Source: Candidatus Zixiibacteriota bacterium (GTDB lineage: Bacteria > Zixibacteria > MSB-5A5 > UBA10806). Taken from it: a DNA stretch of 58,137 bases. The translations under genes were made by a program, and so were the position numbers. Positions 1 to 9,390 of the stretch are shown one piece after another. The stretch is from NCBI GenBank assembly GCA_020348065.1, contig CP070742.1:1-58137 (forward strand). The letters are read 5' to 3'. The notes beneath the pieces are model-generated. The model was not told where the DNA came from and searched no databases. It saw nothing but the letters and a program-made list of their open reading frames with translations. Positions within the stretch are counted from its first letter, which is position 1. Each line of letters starts with the position of its first letter.

Positions 1-6
1 TGAACT

Positions 7-2571
7 TCACTTCAATAATACCATCCTTTTCGTTTCAATCCTATCCCCCACTTCCAGCCTGTAGAAATAAACTCCGCTGGAAATGCCTGAAGCATCAAAC
101 ATAACCGCATGAACGCCGGCCTGTCTGTATTCGTCGATCAGAGTCTCAACCCGTCGGCCGAGGAGGTCGTATATGGTTAATTGCACATTTTGCGATTCCC
201 GCAGAACAAACCTGATGGTGGTTTGGGCGTTGAAGGGGTTGGGGTAGTTCTGGAGCAACATGAATTCTTCAGGTTTTGTTTCAATGTCATTATACACATC
301 TAGCCAAGAATAATCTCCTCCGCCATAAGCACCCATATCGCTTTCAGTGGACCCTAAACCCCATGAACAATCTAAAAGCGTATCGATGAAATCGGGGCTG
401 CCTATATCAATACATGGTGAATTAGCATTATCACCACATACTATTGACATCAGATGATAATCTCTGTTTAGCGGGTCTCGGAAGAGAGGGTCAATATTAA
501 CATTGCCGTAGCCTTCATAACCACCTTTAATATCACAATAATTAACTATAGGCAAAAAAGTTGAATCAAGGTAAATTTCAGATCCTATAAGCGAACTATC
601 ATTCCATAGTATGTTATTAACAATATATGGATCGGAGTATTCAATACAGGAAATACCGCCTCCATAAAATGCGTGATTCTCGCTTATAACATTATTGATA
701 AGCCAAGGATTGGAATACTCCGATAATATTATACCGCCCCCATTATTAGCAATATTATCAACAATAATATTATTAGCAATAGCTATATTTACATGTCGGG
801 AAAATAAACCGCAATAAATACCTCCGCCGGATGAATCAGCTGTATTAAATTTAATTATATTGGTATTTATAATCGCGTTTGAAATATAGCAATAGATTCC
901 CCCTCCATACGCCATACTCCAATTATCTACAATAACGTTGTTGCTAATAGTTGGACTAGAACGATGGCAATGAACACCGGCCCCATTGTAAGCGTATCCA
1001 TTTATTATCGTGAAGCCGATTATTTTGGTTGAATGGCCTTCGCCATTTTCAAAAGTGATAACTGAACCGGTAGAATCACCGTCTATAATTGTAGATGATA
1101 TGAATGAAGTGTCCCCTGTCATAATATATTGTGAACCAAGAATTATATTTCTACGGTATAGGTTTATATTTTCAAAATATATTCCCGGTGAAACAAGAAC
1201 AGTATCGCCTGTTCGACTTGATGCAATTGCACTTTGTATTGTCATATAATCACCTGGTACATTTAAAATCCAGTTGACATGTAATGTAGAATCACCTCCT
1301 CCAAATGCCCCCATATCGCTTCTAATATTACCCAAACCAAAATTAATAGATAAAAGGCTATCTATATGATTTGGGTGACCGGCGTCTATGCACGGCGAAT
1401 CGTACGGGAACCCATATTCAGTTGACATAAGTTTATAATCTCTGTTTGATGGATCTCTAAATAGGGGATCAACGGAAATATTTTCTTCTCCATAATAGCT
1501 ACCCTGAATATTTGAATAGCAAACCCACGGTCCGGAAAACTCCAGCGGGTAATTATCCCAAAGGATCGAATTTATTATATGGCTACTACCAGGATCAAGG
1601 TAATGAATGGCTCCACCTGAATCACCGGCGGTATTTCCGACAATCGTGCAATTGATGATCAATGGATGCCCCCACATGGCGCTAAAAATTCCACCCCCAT
1701 CGAAATACGCTTCATTTCCGTAAATGATGTTATTTGAAATAACTGGGGTGCCTGATAAATATATACCTCCACCGTCTCCATAATAGACTTCATTCTGATA
1801 AATAACGTTTCCGCATACAATTACATTACTACTCGTTCTTATCAGAATTCCGCCTCCTTCATAAGGAGTTATGTTGTCATAAATATGATTATTGGAAATC
1901 AGCACATCCCCTCCTTCACAGTAAATACCACCACCATAACCTCCACCAAATGGATGATAAGCAAAATTATCGAAAATTTCGTTATTACTGATTTGGACTA
2001 TGGAATTAGCACAATAGATCCCTCCCCCGTTGCCCCCATAATTAGAAGCGCAATATGTGGTATTATTGGCAATAAGATTGACGTCAACTTCAACATTTGA
2101 ATTGTTAATATAAATTCCTCCTCCGTGCCCTGAGCTTCCTTGATTGCTACTGGCACGATTATTTATTATATGATTATAAAGTATCCTTGGAGAAGAATTA
2201 TTACAATAGACTCCTCCGCCGAATTGAGACAATCCATTTTGCAGTTTAAAGCCATATAAAACTGCCAGATTGCTTTCACCGCTTTCAAAACGAACGACTG
2301 ACCCTGCCGAATCCCCGTCAATCACCGTCTGCCCGATATAGCTCGTATCCCCGGTGGTCAAAAACAGTGAGCCCAGGACGATATTATGCCCGTTGAAATT
2401 GATGTTCTCTACGTACGTGCCCGGCTGGACCAGCACGGTGTCGCCGTCGGCGCTGGCGTCGATCCCCGCCTGTATGGTGGGGTAGTCGGCCGGGATATTG
2501 ATGATGGTGGCGGAGGATAGCGAGTAAAGGGATATTATGAACATTAATGAAATTAAAATCCTGAAAATCAC
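7..2571 (-). CDS. Secreted right-handed beta-helix protein with T9SS-type C-terminal domain
   Basis: This is a predicted 854-aa secreted surface protein. A GTG start at 2571 is preferred: it follows a GGGGGG stretch by five bases and gives a clean signal peptide (MIFRILISL..., ending near SLSSA). The longer open frame would begin on the TTG of a -35 box. The body holds two tandem copies of a unit that begins 'YPTIQAGI'/'YMTIQSAI', continues 'GDTVLV.PG.Y.ENI' and then runs into parallel beta-helix repeats (many 'GGGIY' and 'ISNN.I..N' turns). The last ~85 residues (LLQNYPNPFNAQTTIRF ... GVYFYRLEVG) match the Por secretion system sorting domain of FCB bacteria. The fold and export route are well supported. 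Any enzymatic activity (lyase or hydrolase) is unknown, and no catalytic residues could be assigned. The central part is visibly more AT-rich than both ends. Confidence 0.88.
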   Translation of the reverse strand: MIFRILISLMFIISLYSLSSATIINIPADYPTIQAGIDASADGDTVLVQPGTYVENINFNGHNIVLGSLFLTTGDTSYIGQTVIDGDSAGSVVRFESGESNLAVLYGFKLQNGLSQFGGGVYCNNSSPRILYNHIINNRASSNQGSSGHGGGIYINNSNVEVDVNLIANNTTYCASNYGGNGGGIYCANSIVQISNNEIFDNFAYHPFGGGYGGGIYCEGGDVLISNNHIYDNITPYEGGGILIRTSSNVIVCGNVIYQNEVYYGDGGGIYLSGTPVISNNIIYGNEAYFDGGGIFSAMWGHPLIINCTIVGNTAGDSGGAIHYLDPGSSHIINSILWDNYPLEFSGPWVCYSNIQGSYYGEENISVDPLFRDPSNRDYKLMSTEYGFPYDSPCIDAGHPNHIDSLLSINFGLGNIRSDMGAFGGGDSTLHVNWILNVPGDYMTIQSAIASSRTGDTVLVSPGIYFENINLYRRNIILGSQYIMTGDTSFISSTIIDGDSTGSVITFENGEGHSTKIIGFTIINGYAYNGAGVHCHRSSPTISNNVIVDNWSMAYGGGIYCYISNAIINTNIIKFNTADSSGGGIYCGLFSRHVNIAIANNIIVDNIANNGGGIILSEYSNPWLINNVISENHAFYGGGISCIEYSDPYIVNNILWNDSSLIGSEIYLDSTFLPIVNYCDIKGGYEGYGNVNIDPLFRDPLNRDYHLMSIVCGDNANSPCIDIGSPDFIDTLLDCSWGLGSTESDMGAYGGGDYSWLDVYNDIETKPEEFMLLQNYPNPFNAQTTIRFVLRESQNVQLTIYDLLGRRVETLIDEYRQAGVHAVMFDASGISSGVYFYRLEVGDRIETKRMVLLK

Positions 2572-2660
2572 ATCGACCCCCCGGGAAAATACGCTCTCAA
2601 TATACGACGCCTGTATCTGTAAAACCAAGCCGGATTGCGCCGATAAATTATCTATAGAAG

Positions 2661-2688
2661 AATATAAGTTAACACAATAAACTGTCAA
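2661..2688 (-). promoter_or_regulatory. Sigma70-like promoter for the beta-helix gene
   Basis: On the minus strand a perfect TTGACA (2683..2688) is followed 16 bases later by TATATT (2661..2666). Transcription would start near 2654, giving a leader of about 83 nt before the GTG at 2571. This supports the short start chosen for the gene. Confidence 0.6.
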
Positions 2689-2746
2689 TAGATTTTTACT
2701 CTTTATTTATCAATGACTTAACAAAACACTTGAACTTTTGGGGAGG

Positions 2747-3763
2747 ATGATAGTATACAGTATTATGCTGGTCGGCGAAGCTAAGATTATGCGCGATACA
2801 TTGTTAAACCAGGTCGGAAATACGCCCATTTTACCGCTTGAAAAGATTTTCGCTGAATACGGCAGAACCGTATATGCCAAGGCCGAGATGCTCAATCCCG
2901 GGGGGTCGGTCAAGGACCGGCTGGCGAAATCGATGATCGAGACCGCCGAGATTGACGGCAGCCTGCCGCCGGGCGGGACGGTGGTGGAGGTGACGTCGGG
3001 CAATACCGGCATAGCGGTGGCCTGGGTCTGCGCCGTCAAGGGTTACAAGGCGCTAATCGTTATGAGCGACAAGAACTCCGAAGAGAAACAGAACATGATG
3101 AAACTTTACGGCGCGGAGTTGGTATTGACACCTCATACCGTGTTGCCGGATGATCCCCGATCCAATTATAAAACCGCCGAGAGGCTGGCGGAGACGGTGC
3201 CCGATTCGATCTATCTCGATCAATACAATAACGTCGCCAATATCGACTGCCACTACCGGACGACAGGCCCGGAGATCTGGGAACAGACGGACGGCAAGAT
3301 CGACTGCGCCATCATCGGGGCCGGCACCGGCGGCACCATCTCAGGGGTGGGGCGATTCCTGAAAGAACGGAACCCGGATATCAAGGTAATCGCGGTCGAT
3401 CCGGAGGGCTCGATTTTCGCCCCCTATTTCAGAAACGGCGAACTGATAACGCCGGAACATTACGAGGTGGAGGGGATCGGCGGCGATAAGCTTGTAGGGG
3501 CCATGGACTTCGATGTGGTGGACGAGTTTGTCACCATAAGCGATAAAGATGCTTTTCTCACCACCCGCGAACTCGCAAAGATAGAGGGGCTTTTCTGCGG
3601 GGGGTCCTCCGGGGCGGCGATTGCGGCATGCAGACGGGTTCTGAAGGACTATCCGGAAATCAAATGCCCGGTGACCATTCTGGCCGATTCCGGTAACCGG
3701 TATCTATCCAAACTTTACAGCGACAACTGGATGGCGGACAAAGGGTATCTTATTAGGTCTTGA
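2747..3763 (+). CDS. PLP-dependent cysteine synthase / cystathionine beta-synthase family
   Basis: Fold-type II PLP enzyme of about 338 aa that performs beta-replacement on O-acetylserine or serine to make cysteine or cystathionine. The family motifs are present: NPGGSVKDR with the Schiff-base lysine near the N-terminus, TSGNTGIA (substrate loop), GAGTGGTISGVGRFLK (phosphate-binding glycine loop) and CGGSSGAA. The C-terminal 'LADSGNRYLSKLYSDNWM' resembles the catalytic core of cystathionine beta-synthase more than CysK, but the CBS regulatory pair is absent. The start is uncertain. ATG 2747 lies directly on a GGGGAGG; ATG 2765 and ATG 2789 (MRDTLLNQVGNTP, where family similarity begins) are alternatives. 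It is first in a three-gene plus-strand run. Confidence 0.9.
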   Translation: MIVYSIMLVGEAKIMRDTLLNQVGNTPILPLEKIFAEYGRTVYAKAEMLNPGGSVKDRLAKSMIETAEIDGSLPPGGTVVEVTSGNTGIAVAWVCAVKGYKALIVMSDKNSEEKQNMMKLYGAELVLTPHTVLPDDPRSNYKTAERLAETVPDSIYLDQYNNVANIDCHYRTTGPEIWEQTDGKIDCAIIGAGTGGTISGVGRFLKERNPDIKVIAVDPEGSIFAPYFRNGELITPEHYEVEGIGGDKLVGAMDFDVVDEFVTISDKDAFLTTRELAKIEGLFCGGSSGAAIAACRRVLKDYPEIKCPVTILADSGNRYLSKLYSDNWMADKGYLIRS

Positions 3764-3809
3764 CAATACGGTATTTTACAATACCTTTCGGATCAAAAAG
3801 GGAGAAAAG

Positions 3810-4556
3810 ATGAAACAAATGACGGTTTTGCTTTTTGCGGTCCTGTTTTCAGTATCTTTGATATCGGCTCAAACCGAACAGGTCGATGACGGCAAAAAGG
3901 AGATCAAAGTTGATCCGGCGTCAAAAGCGCGGATCAAATTCCTCGAAGATTATTGGGATTACGGCTCCATTCCGCTCAACGGGGTGGTTGTGCACGATTT
4001 TCCGATCAAAAACGAAGGGACCGACACCCTGGTGATCACCGCCGTCAAGCCCACTTGCGGCTGCACCACGGCGCCGCTGGAATCTGACAGAATAGCGCCA
4101 AATGAGATTACCAATCTTCATGTGCAGCTGAACACCAAGAAGCTTCACGGTCTGGTCAGGAAATTTATCAATATCGAATGCAGCGATCCCGTAAATCCCT
4201 ACATAAGAATATCCTTTAAAGCCGTTATCAACGATCCCGAACAGGTTATTATATCCACACCGAACACGGCCGATTTCGGCAATGTCTTAAAAGGTGAAAG
4301 TAAAATCGTTACGCTAGAACTAAAAAACGCGGCGGAAAACGATCTTAATCTCGACCTGCTGGTCCCGCCAGACGAAAAAATAGTATCAATGGAACTTTCA
4401 AAAAGCGCCCTGAAGGCGGGTGAAGCCGCGGAATTAAAATTTAACCTATCGGATAAAGCCGATGCCGGGCCGATAATTGCGTCTGTAACCATGGAGGCGG
4501 AAGGCAAACCGGAAACAAGAATCTCAATTCCTATAACAGGGACGGTGGTAGAATGA
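3810..4556 (+). CDS. DUF1573 domain periplasmic protein
   Basis: 248-aa exported protein with a signal peptide (MKQMTVLLFAVLFSVSLISA). It has a DUF1573/HYDIN-like immunoglobulin domain at about residues 45-140, recognisable from 'WDYGSIPLNGVVVHDFPIKN', 'TDTLVITAVKPTCGCTT' and the following strand pattern. A second beta-sandwich of similar length follows. A GGGAG ribosome binding site precedes ATG 3810. The gene overlaps the next one by four bases (ATGA), so the two are translationally coupled. DUF1573 proteins are common in FCB bacteria; their function is unknown. Confidence 0.85.
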   Translation: MKQMTVLLFAVLFSVSLISAQTEQVDDGKKEIKVDPASKARIKFLEDYWDYGSIPLNGVVVHDFPIKNEGTDTLVITAVKPTCGCTTAPLESDRIAPNEITNLHVQLNTKKLHGLVRKFINIECSDPVNPYIRISFKAVINDPEQVIISTPNTADFGNVLKGESKIVTLELKNAAENDLNLDLLVPPDEKIVSMELSKSALKAGEAAELKFNLSDKADAGPIIASVTMEAEGKPETRISIPITGTVVE

Positions 4557-5119
4557 AAAAAAACATGTTAAAATCGACGCTACTCTGGGGGATAATTTTT
4601 CTGTTGATAAGCGCTTTGCCGGCATTAGCGATCGAATCCGATAAACATGCCGTTATTCTCGATTCGGTCGAGGTTTCCGCGGGGGATAAGTTTGTTGTTG
4701 GCGTTAGCGTCATCGCGGATAAAATCGCCCCGGACGAGGAATCCGGCAAAATGGGTTTTGGAAGTTTCTGCATACCGCTAAAATATGATAGAGAACTGTT
4801 TGTTGTCGATTCGGTTACCTTTATGAACACTCTTACTGATTGGGACGAGAAATTCACGAACCCTAAAATCGATACCGGATTCGTCTCCCTGGCGGGAATA
4901 TACGATCTGGGCGGCAAGGATAATCCTCCGGTCTACACCCCCGACAAACCGGAAAGGATCGCGGAGATATTCTTCAGGGCCGATAAAAAGGCCGAAAAAG
5001 GTATCTATGAAATCGAACTGACGAGGGATCCCAGGCAAAACAAAATATATCTTGGCTCGCCAAAAGGAGTGGTTTCTGTAACGCCGATATTCAAAAAGGG
5101 AATAATTGTAGTTAAATAG
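4553..5119 (+). CDS. Secreted cohesin-like beta-sandwich protein
   Basis: 188-aa protein with a signal peptide (ending about ALPALA). The rest is one beta-sandwich with features seen in cohesin-like domains: an opening 'AVILDSVEVSAGDKFVVGVSV', a 'GSFCIPLKYDRELFVVDSV' strand pair, and an 'IAEIFFRADKKAEKGIYEIEL' segment. The start overlaps the stop of the DUF1573 gene. A dockerin-like protein lies at the other end of the window, so a cohesin-dockerin relationship is possible. The fold is inferred by pattern only. Confidence 0.7.
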   Translation: MKKNMLKSTLLWGIIFLLISALPALAIESDKHAVILDSVEVSAGDKFVVGVSVIADKIAPDEESGKMGFGSFCIPLKYDRELFVVDSVTFMNTLTDWDEKFTNPKIDTGFVSLAGIYDLGGKDNPPVYTPDKPERIAEIFFRADKKAEKGIYEIELTRDPRQNKIYLGSPKGVVSVTPIFKKGIIVVK

Positions 5120-5123
5120 GATC

Positions 5124-6431
5124 TCAGGTCAGGACCTGGTTGGAATCGAGCCGTTTTTTCAATTCGGCCTCGATATTGATGGCCCTGGAGTTTTTCATAT
5201 AATTTATATTTTCTATACTGCTCAGGTTTGACAGCTCCTCAAGTATTACGGAAATTCTGCGTATGGACGACCGCACCGATTCTAACGATGACGGGATTTT
5301 ATCATAAACCTTGTCGATATCTTTGCCTTCATATAACATCTGAAGCACTTCGCATTGGCCGCTTATGTTCATGGTGGCGTTGTTTATATAATGGGATAAG
5401 GTCGCCAACGCGATATTGAGTGATTCGTGGATACCGCCGATCCGCTCCTCCTGAAGAAGCTTGACCGACAACTCCTCCCTTTCTCTGAAAGCTCCGGCCA
5501 GTTCAAGATAAAGATTGAATAATTTCCTGTTGGCCTGCGAAAGATATTCGAATGCGTCACCTAAATCCAGGTCGAAGCCCTCCGCGTTTCTCAGCACTTC
5601 CTTTGGCAGGTTACAGTAAATATTCTTGATATCGTCCATCGAAAGACCGATTTTGTTGCCGGCGGTATCGAGTATCGAAACCCTGTGACTGGCGCCCGTC
5701 AGGTTATCGGGATACTCGAAATTAGCGGGGGAAAGAGTATCCGCGAACAGAACCAGTTTTGCAAGCAAAGACAGTCCATTAATATGCTTCTCGCCGGCGG
5801 GGTGGTGATTTCCGATTATATCCGATAGCGATCTGGGTAAATTCCAGCGCTCGGCGATATATCCGCCGATTTCCTGGTGGTCGGTTTTCAGTATTTCCCT
5901 TTCAGCATCAATAAGGAATTTCTCATCCAATGATAGGCGATAGATCTCCTTGCATTCCTCCGGAAAGTACTGCAGCAGGAATATTCTCCCGAAATCATGA
6001 AGAAGCCCGGCGACATAGGCCTCGTCCACTATGCTATAGTTGACGTTCTGGGCGGCGTTTTTGGCCGCCACCGCGGTTTCCAGCAAATGTTGCCACAGTC
6101 TCTCAAGTTCCCTGGAATTACCGGCATCCTTAGAGGCTATCCCGTTATAAATAGAAATTGACAGTAAAAGGCATTTAATAATATTCTGACCGATGATCAT
6201 TATCGCCTGGTTGACACTGGTAACCTCCTGCCGGTAACCATAATATGATGAATTCGCTATCCTGAGGATTCTCGCCGTCAGGTTGGGATCTTTAAGGATG
6301 ATTGTGGAAAGTCTCGCCGCCGAAGAACTTTCCTGGTCTATTAGAGTAAGAACCTCCGCTATAATCGAGGGGGGAGATGCTATTACTTCCAGCGAATCTA
6401 ACTTGTTAAATACTTTTTTCCTGACACCCAT
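5124..6431 (-). CDS. HDOD domain protein with C-terminal DHp-like helix
   Basis: 435-aa cytoplasmic signalling protein. The N-terminal ~270 residues form an HDOD domain (PPSIIAEVLTLIDQ, DPNLTARILRIANSSYYG, AIMIIGQNIIKCLLL, AGLLHDFGRIFLL, ILKTDHQEIGGYIAERWNLP), a catalytically impaired HD-GYP relative found in regulators of motility and c-di-GMP signalling. After a linker, the C-terminus contains 'LATLSHYINNATMNISGQ'. This looks like the phospho-acceptor helix of a histidine kinase (S-H-x-I/L-N-N), but no ATPase domain follows. It lies downstream of the sensor kinase gene after a 248-base gap with no convincing promoter or terminator, and converges with the plus-strand cohesin-like gene four bases away. 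Confidence 0.88.
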   Translation of the reverse strand: MGVRKKVFNKLDSLEVIASPPSIIAEVLTLIDQESSSAARLSTIILKDPNLTARILRIANSSYYGYRQEVTSVNQAIMIIGQNIIKCLLLSISIYNGIASKDAGNSRELERLWQHLLETAVAAKNAAQNVNYSIVDEAYVAGLLHDFGRIFLLQYFPEECKEIYRLSLDEKFLIDAEREILKTDHQEIGGYIAERWNLPRSLSDIIGNHHPAGEKHINGLSLLAKLVLFADTLSPANFEYPDNLTGASHRVSILDTAGNKIGLSMDDIKNIYCNLPKEVLRNAEGFDLDLGDAFEYLSQANRKLFNLYLELAGAFREREELSVKLLQEERIGGIHESLNIALATLSHYINNATMNISGQCEVLQMLYEGKDIDKVYDKIPSSLESVRSSIRRISVILEELSNLSSIENINYMKNSRAINIEAELKKRLDSNQVLT

Positions 6432-6679
6432 ATGATATGGCCTTTCGCGGTTTCATTAAATATATCGACCGGGAAAAATCTCTCTTTATTTGCCGGGCCG
6501 ATTAAGTTTCTCATAACATATTTTTTAACTTGGCCTTATCGGACGGTAATTTTCATATGAGCCCTGTAAAATCCCCGAAAATAAGATAGACTTTTAGATA
6601 TTTTTTAATCTCTTGCCTGTTAAATAACTTCTTTTTTAAAGGCGGTTTTTCTTATTTTTCCGACAATTATAAACGAAAT

Positions 6680-8509
6680 TTATACCCTATTACCACTTAA
6701 CAGGCAGGACGGATCTTTCATTTTTTGATATTTATCCAATAATTCCCCGGGGTCGATATACGGCAGGCGGACTGTGAACCTGGTTCCTTTGCCGGGTTTG
6801 CTTTGAAACTCTATTCTACCCTGATGCATGATAACGATCTTCTTGACAAGTGCGAGACCGAGACCGGTGCCCCCGGCTTTCGTGGTAAAAAACGGATTGA
6901 AAAGCTTACCCTTTATTTCAGGATCGATTCCTTCCCCGGTGTCGATGATTGATATCAAGAGCTCGTCATGACGGCCCTCTATGCGTTTTTTTTCCAGGCG
7001 GGCTTCAACGATTATATCTCCTCCTTCCGGCATGGCGTCACAGGCATTAATCAGGAGATTTGATAATGCCTGCCGCACGAGAGCCGGATCGGCATAAATG
7101 GGAGGAATAATATCACTTAGCCGGTAGATGATATTAATGTTTTCCGAAAATGACGGCGTAATAATATATAAATCAAATTTAATTAATTCTTCTACCTTAA
7201 TCATTTCAGGCTGCAGGTAGAGGGGTCGGGCGAAGTTGAGAAAACGGGAAAGGAGGTTTTCGGCCGCGGTGGCTTCATTTCTGAGAGTGTCCGCGATTCG
7301 GGCCGTAGCATCATCCGTAGAAACCGATTTTTTAATTAAATTCGCGAAACCGACAACGGCGGCGAAGGAATTGCGGATTTCGTGCGCCAGTCCGGCCGCC
7401 ATTTCCCCCAGCGAAGCCATCTTTTCCGAATATGATGAAATTTCCTGAAGCCGTCTGATTTCGGTCAGATCTACCATGAGAAGGACCGCTCCCATCCCCT
7501 CGCCCTTCTCGTCGCTAACCATCGATGACGAACAGCCAAGCCATAATCGTTCGCCGTCGGGACGTTTTATCTCGAATTCATGGCGGGAATGTATTTTCCC
7601 ATTAATCAAAGCATCATCAAGCAGGCATGACAACCTGTGGTCGGGCCCGAAAATATCGCAGTAGTGTTTGCCCCGGCAGTCCCTTTCGAAGAAGTTCAGG
7701 ATATTTTCCGCGGAACGATTAAACCTGGTGACTATACCCGTAGAATCGCAGATTACGACTCCGGAGGTTATCGAACCCAGAATATAATCATTATATCGAG
7801 CGATGGAATCGGCCTTTTTTTCCGAGCCTTCATACATGATCTCCAGGTGGCAGCTTTTTTCCTCCAGTTCTCTTATCACGCTTTTAAACGTGTTTACGAC
7901 GTACTCTATGCCATGAGATTTCCCGTCGCATATAATATCCAGGTTATAGTTTAAGGCTTCCTTTTTGATGCGCCGGTAAGGGTAGAGCACGGCCCATAGA
8001 AAATACGCCGCCGCTATCATGGCGCACGCCAGCCCCGCGAATCTGAAAATATTATCCCATCTCGACAATCTCACAAATTCGTAACCCAGATCGTCAGTTT
8101 TGGTTATTTCAACATATGCCAATATAATACCGTCATTTCCCCGGATCGGGCGCTTTACGTTATATTCGTCCCTATCGCTATCCTGAGAGGAATCTGATTT
8201 CAAAGAAAAGATCTCGGCGCCGGATTTATCCGTCACGGTAATATTTTCAATATCCGTGATCAAATATAAATCCTGCAGAATATCCGCCAGCACAATCGGA
8301 GATCTCCCCCATTTATAATACTCATTCTCGAGTTTTTCCTGGATCATGGCGGCCGATATATTAACCGAATTTTCAAACTGATTCTCGTAGCCCCGGGCGG
8401 CGCTATGAAAGGAGTATCCCGAAATAAAATTGATGGAAATAAGAAAAAGAATCAGAAATCCCAGGGATATGATGATTTCCAGTTCGTATTTATCGTATTT
8501 TTTTGCCAT
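6680..8509 (-). CDS. PAS-containing sensor histidine kinase (PilS/NtrB-like)
   Basis: About 609 aa. It has an N-terminal membrane helix (LEIIISLGFLILFLISINFI), an extracytoplasmic sensor region of roughly 120 residues, and a second helix (FAGLACAMIAAAYFLWAVLY). A PAS domain follows (SGVVICDSTGIVTRFNRSAENIL), then the HisKA box with acceptor His (GLAHEIRNSFAAVVGFANLI) and an HATPase_c domain (N box NLLINACDAMP, DTGEGID, GGTGLGLALVKKI). It should autophosphorylate and pass phosphate to a response regulator. ATG 8509 is preferred over an upstream TTG at 8527; neither has a strong ribosome binding site. It sits 41 bases after prepilin peptidase in the pilin block, which fits control of pili through an NtrC-type regulator. 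No such regulator is in this window. Confidence 0.92.
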   Translation of the reverse strand: MAKKYDKYELEIIISLGFLILFLISINFISGYSFHSAARGYENQFENSVNISAAMIQEKLENEYYKWGRSPIVLADILQDLYLITDIENITVTDKSGAEIFSLKSDSSQDSDRDEYNVKRPIRGNDGIILAYVEITKTDDLGYEFVRLSRWDNIFRFAGLACAMIAAAYFLWAVLYPYRRIKKEALNYNLDIICDGKSHGIEYVVNTFKSVIRELEEKSCHLEIMYEGSEKKADSIARYNDYILGSITSGVVICDSTGIVTRFNRSAENILNFFERDCRGKHYCDIFGPDHRLSCLLDDALINGKIHSRHEFEIKRPDGERLWLGCSSSMVSDEKGEGMGAVLLMVDLTEIRRLQEISSYSEKMASLGEMAAGLAHEIRNSFAAVVGFANLIKKSVSTDDATARIADTLRNEATAAENLLSRFLNFARPLYLQPEMIKVEELIKFDLYIITPSFSENINIIYRLSDIIPPIYADPALVRQALSNLLINACDAMPEGGDIIVEARLEKKRIEGRHDELLISIIDTGEGIDPEIKGKLFNPFFTTKAGGTGLGLALVKKIVIMHQGRIEFQSKPGKGTRFTVRLPYIDPGELLDKYQKMKDPSCLLSGNRV

Positions 8510-8550
8510 CGTGTAAAATATCGGCAAAAAAAATTGGAATTAGAGAGGCA

Positions 8551-9333
8551 TCATATTCCTGCCAGTTCAAGGTAGGCTTTGATCAAATAATCGCCGAAAT
8601 ATATCGATATCCATGCCCCAACGGTGAGGAAAGGACCGAAAGGGATATAGGTGGATTTTCCCTTTTTCCCGCTCAAATATATCAAGGAGATTCCGATTAT
8701 TGATCCCAAAAAAGAGGCTATTATAAGCATCAAAATCAGGTTTTTCCATCCCAGGAACGCCCCCACCATGGCGGCGTATTTAACATCGCCGAATCCCAGG
8801 GCCTCTTTTTTAAATATTATCCGGCCCAGCATTCCCACCAGGATAAAAGCCCCTCCGCCTACCGCCATCCCTATCAGAGACTGTTTCCAACCGACTATAG
8901 AGCCGGGGAGAAGGCTGACGGCAATCCCGATTATTATTCCGGGAATCGTAAAAATGTCGGGAATTATGGTGTGATCGAGATCGATAAAAAATATCGCCAG
9001 AAAAACCAGTGACAGGAATACTACTTCGATCCCTCTTAATGTAAAACCGAAGCTATATATTGCGTAAACAGTCAACAATCCTGATAAAATCTCGATTACG
9101 GGATAACGTAATGATATACTTTTATTACAATGCCTGCATCTGCCGCCGAGAATCATATAGGAAATAACAGGAATATTGTCATATAGCCTGATTTTCGATC
9201 CGCAATTCGGGCATTTTGAGGGCGGTTTTACCAGCGATTCTTTTGCGGGAAGACGATAGATCAGAACATTCAGGAAACTTCCAAATGAAATGCCGAATAG
9301 TAATACCAGTATCAGAATTACAGGGTCTTTCAT
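8551..9333 (-). CDS. pilD: Prepilin peptidase / N-methyltransferase (A24)
   Basis: 260-aa polytopic inner-membrane aspartic protease. It cleaves the leader of type IV prepilins after glycine and methylates the new N-terminal phenylalanine. It contains the N-terminal 'GSFLNVLIYRLP' motif, the zinc-binding pair CPNC...CRHC of the methyltransferase domain, and both catalytic aspartate motifs (DLDHTIIPD and GFGDVKYAAMVGAFLG). The length is typical. It lies directly downstream of two pilins that are its presumed substrates. Confidence 0.95.
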   Translation of the reverse strand: MKDPVILILVLLFGISFGSFLNVLIYRLPAKESLVKPPSKCPNCGSKIRLYDNIPVISYMILGGRCRHCNKSISLRYPVIEILSGLLTVYAIYSFGFTLRGIEVVFLSLVFLAIFFIDLDHTIIPDIFTIPGIIIGIAVSLLPGSIVGWKQSLIGMAVGGGAFILVGMLGRIIFKKEALGFGDVKYAAMVGAFLGWKNLILMLIIASFLGSIIGISLIYLSGKKGKSTYIPFGPFLTVGAWISIYFGDYLIKAYLELAGI

Positions 9334-9390
9334 ATTTAAACAATATCAGATTTTTTTAAAAAAGTAAACAGCAATGATAAAGCGGACTGC

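Noticed and set aside
2572-2688. Longer start for the beta-helix gene (TTG at 2688)
   Set aside because: The TTG is the first half of a perfect TTGACA -35 box, and the added residues hide the signal peptide.
3770-3785. GGTATT-TTAC-AATACC hairpin after the cysteine synthase gene
   Set aside because: Six AU-rich pairs and only three Ts follow; too weak to call a terminator.
5128-5143. CAGGTC-AG-GACCTG palindrome between convergent genes
   Set aside because: It overlaps coding sequence of the HDOD gene and has no T-run; probably chance.
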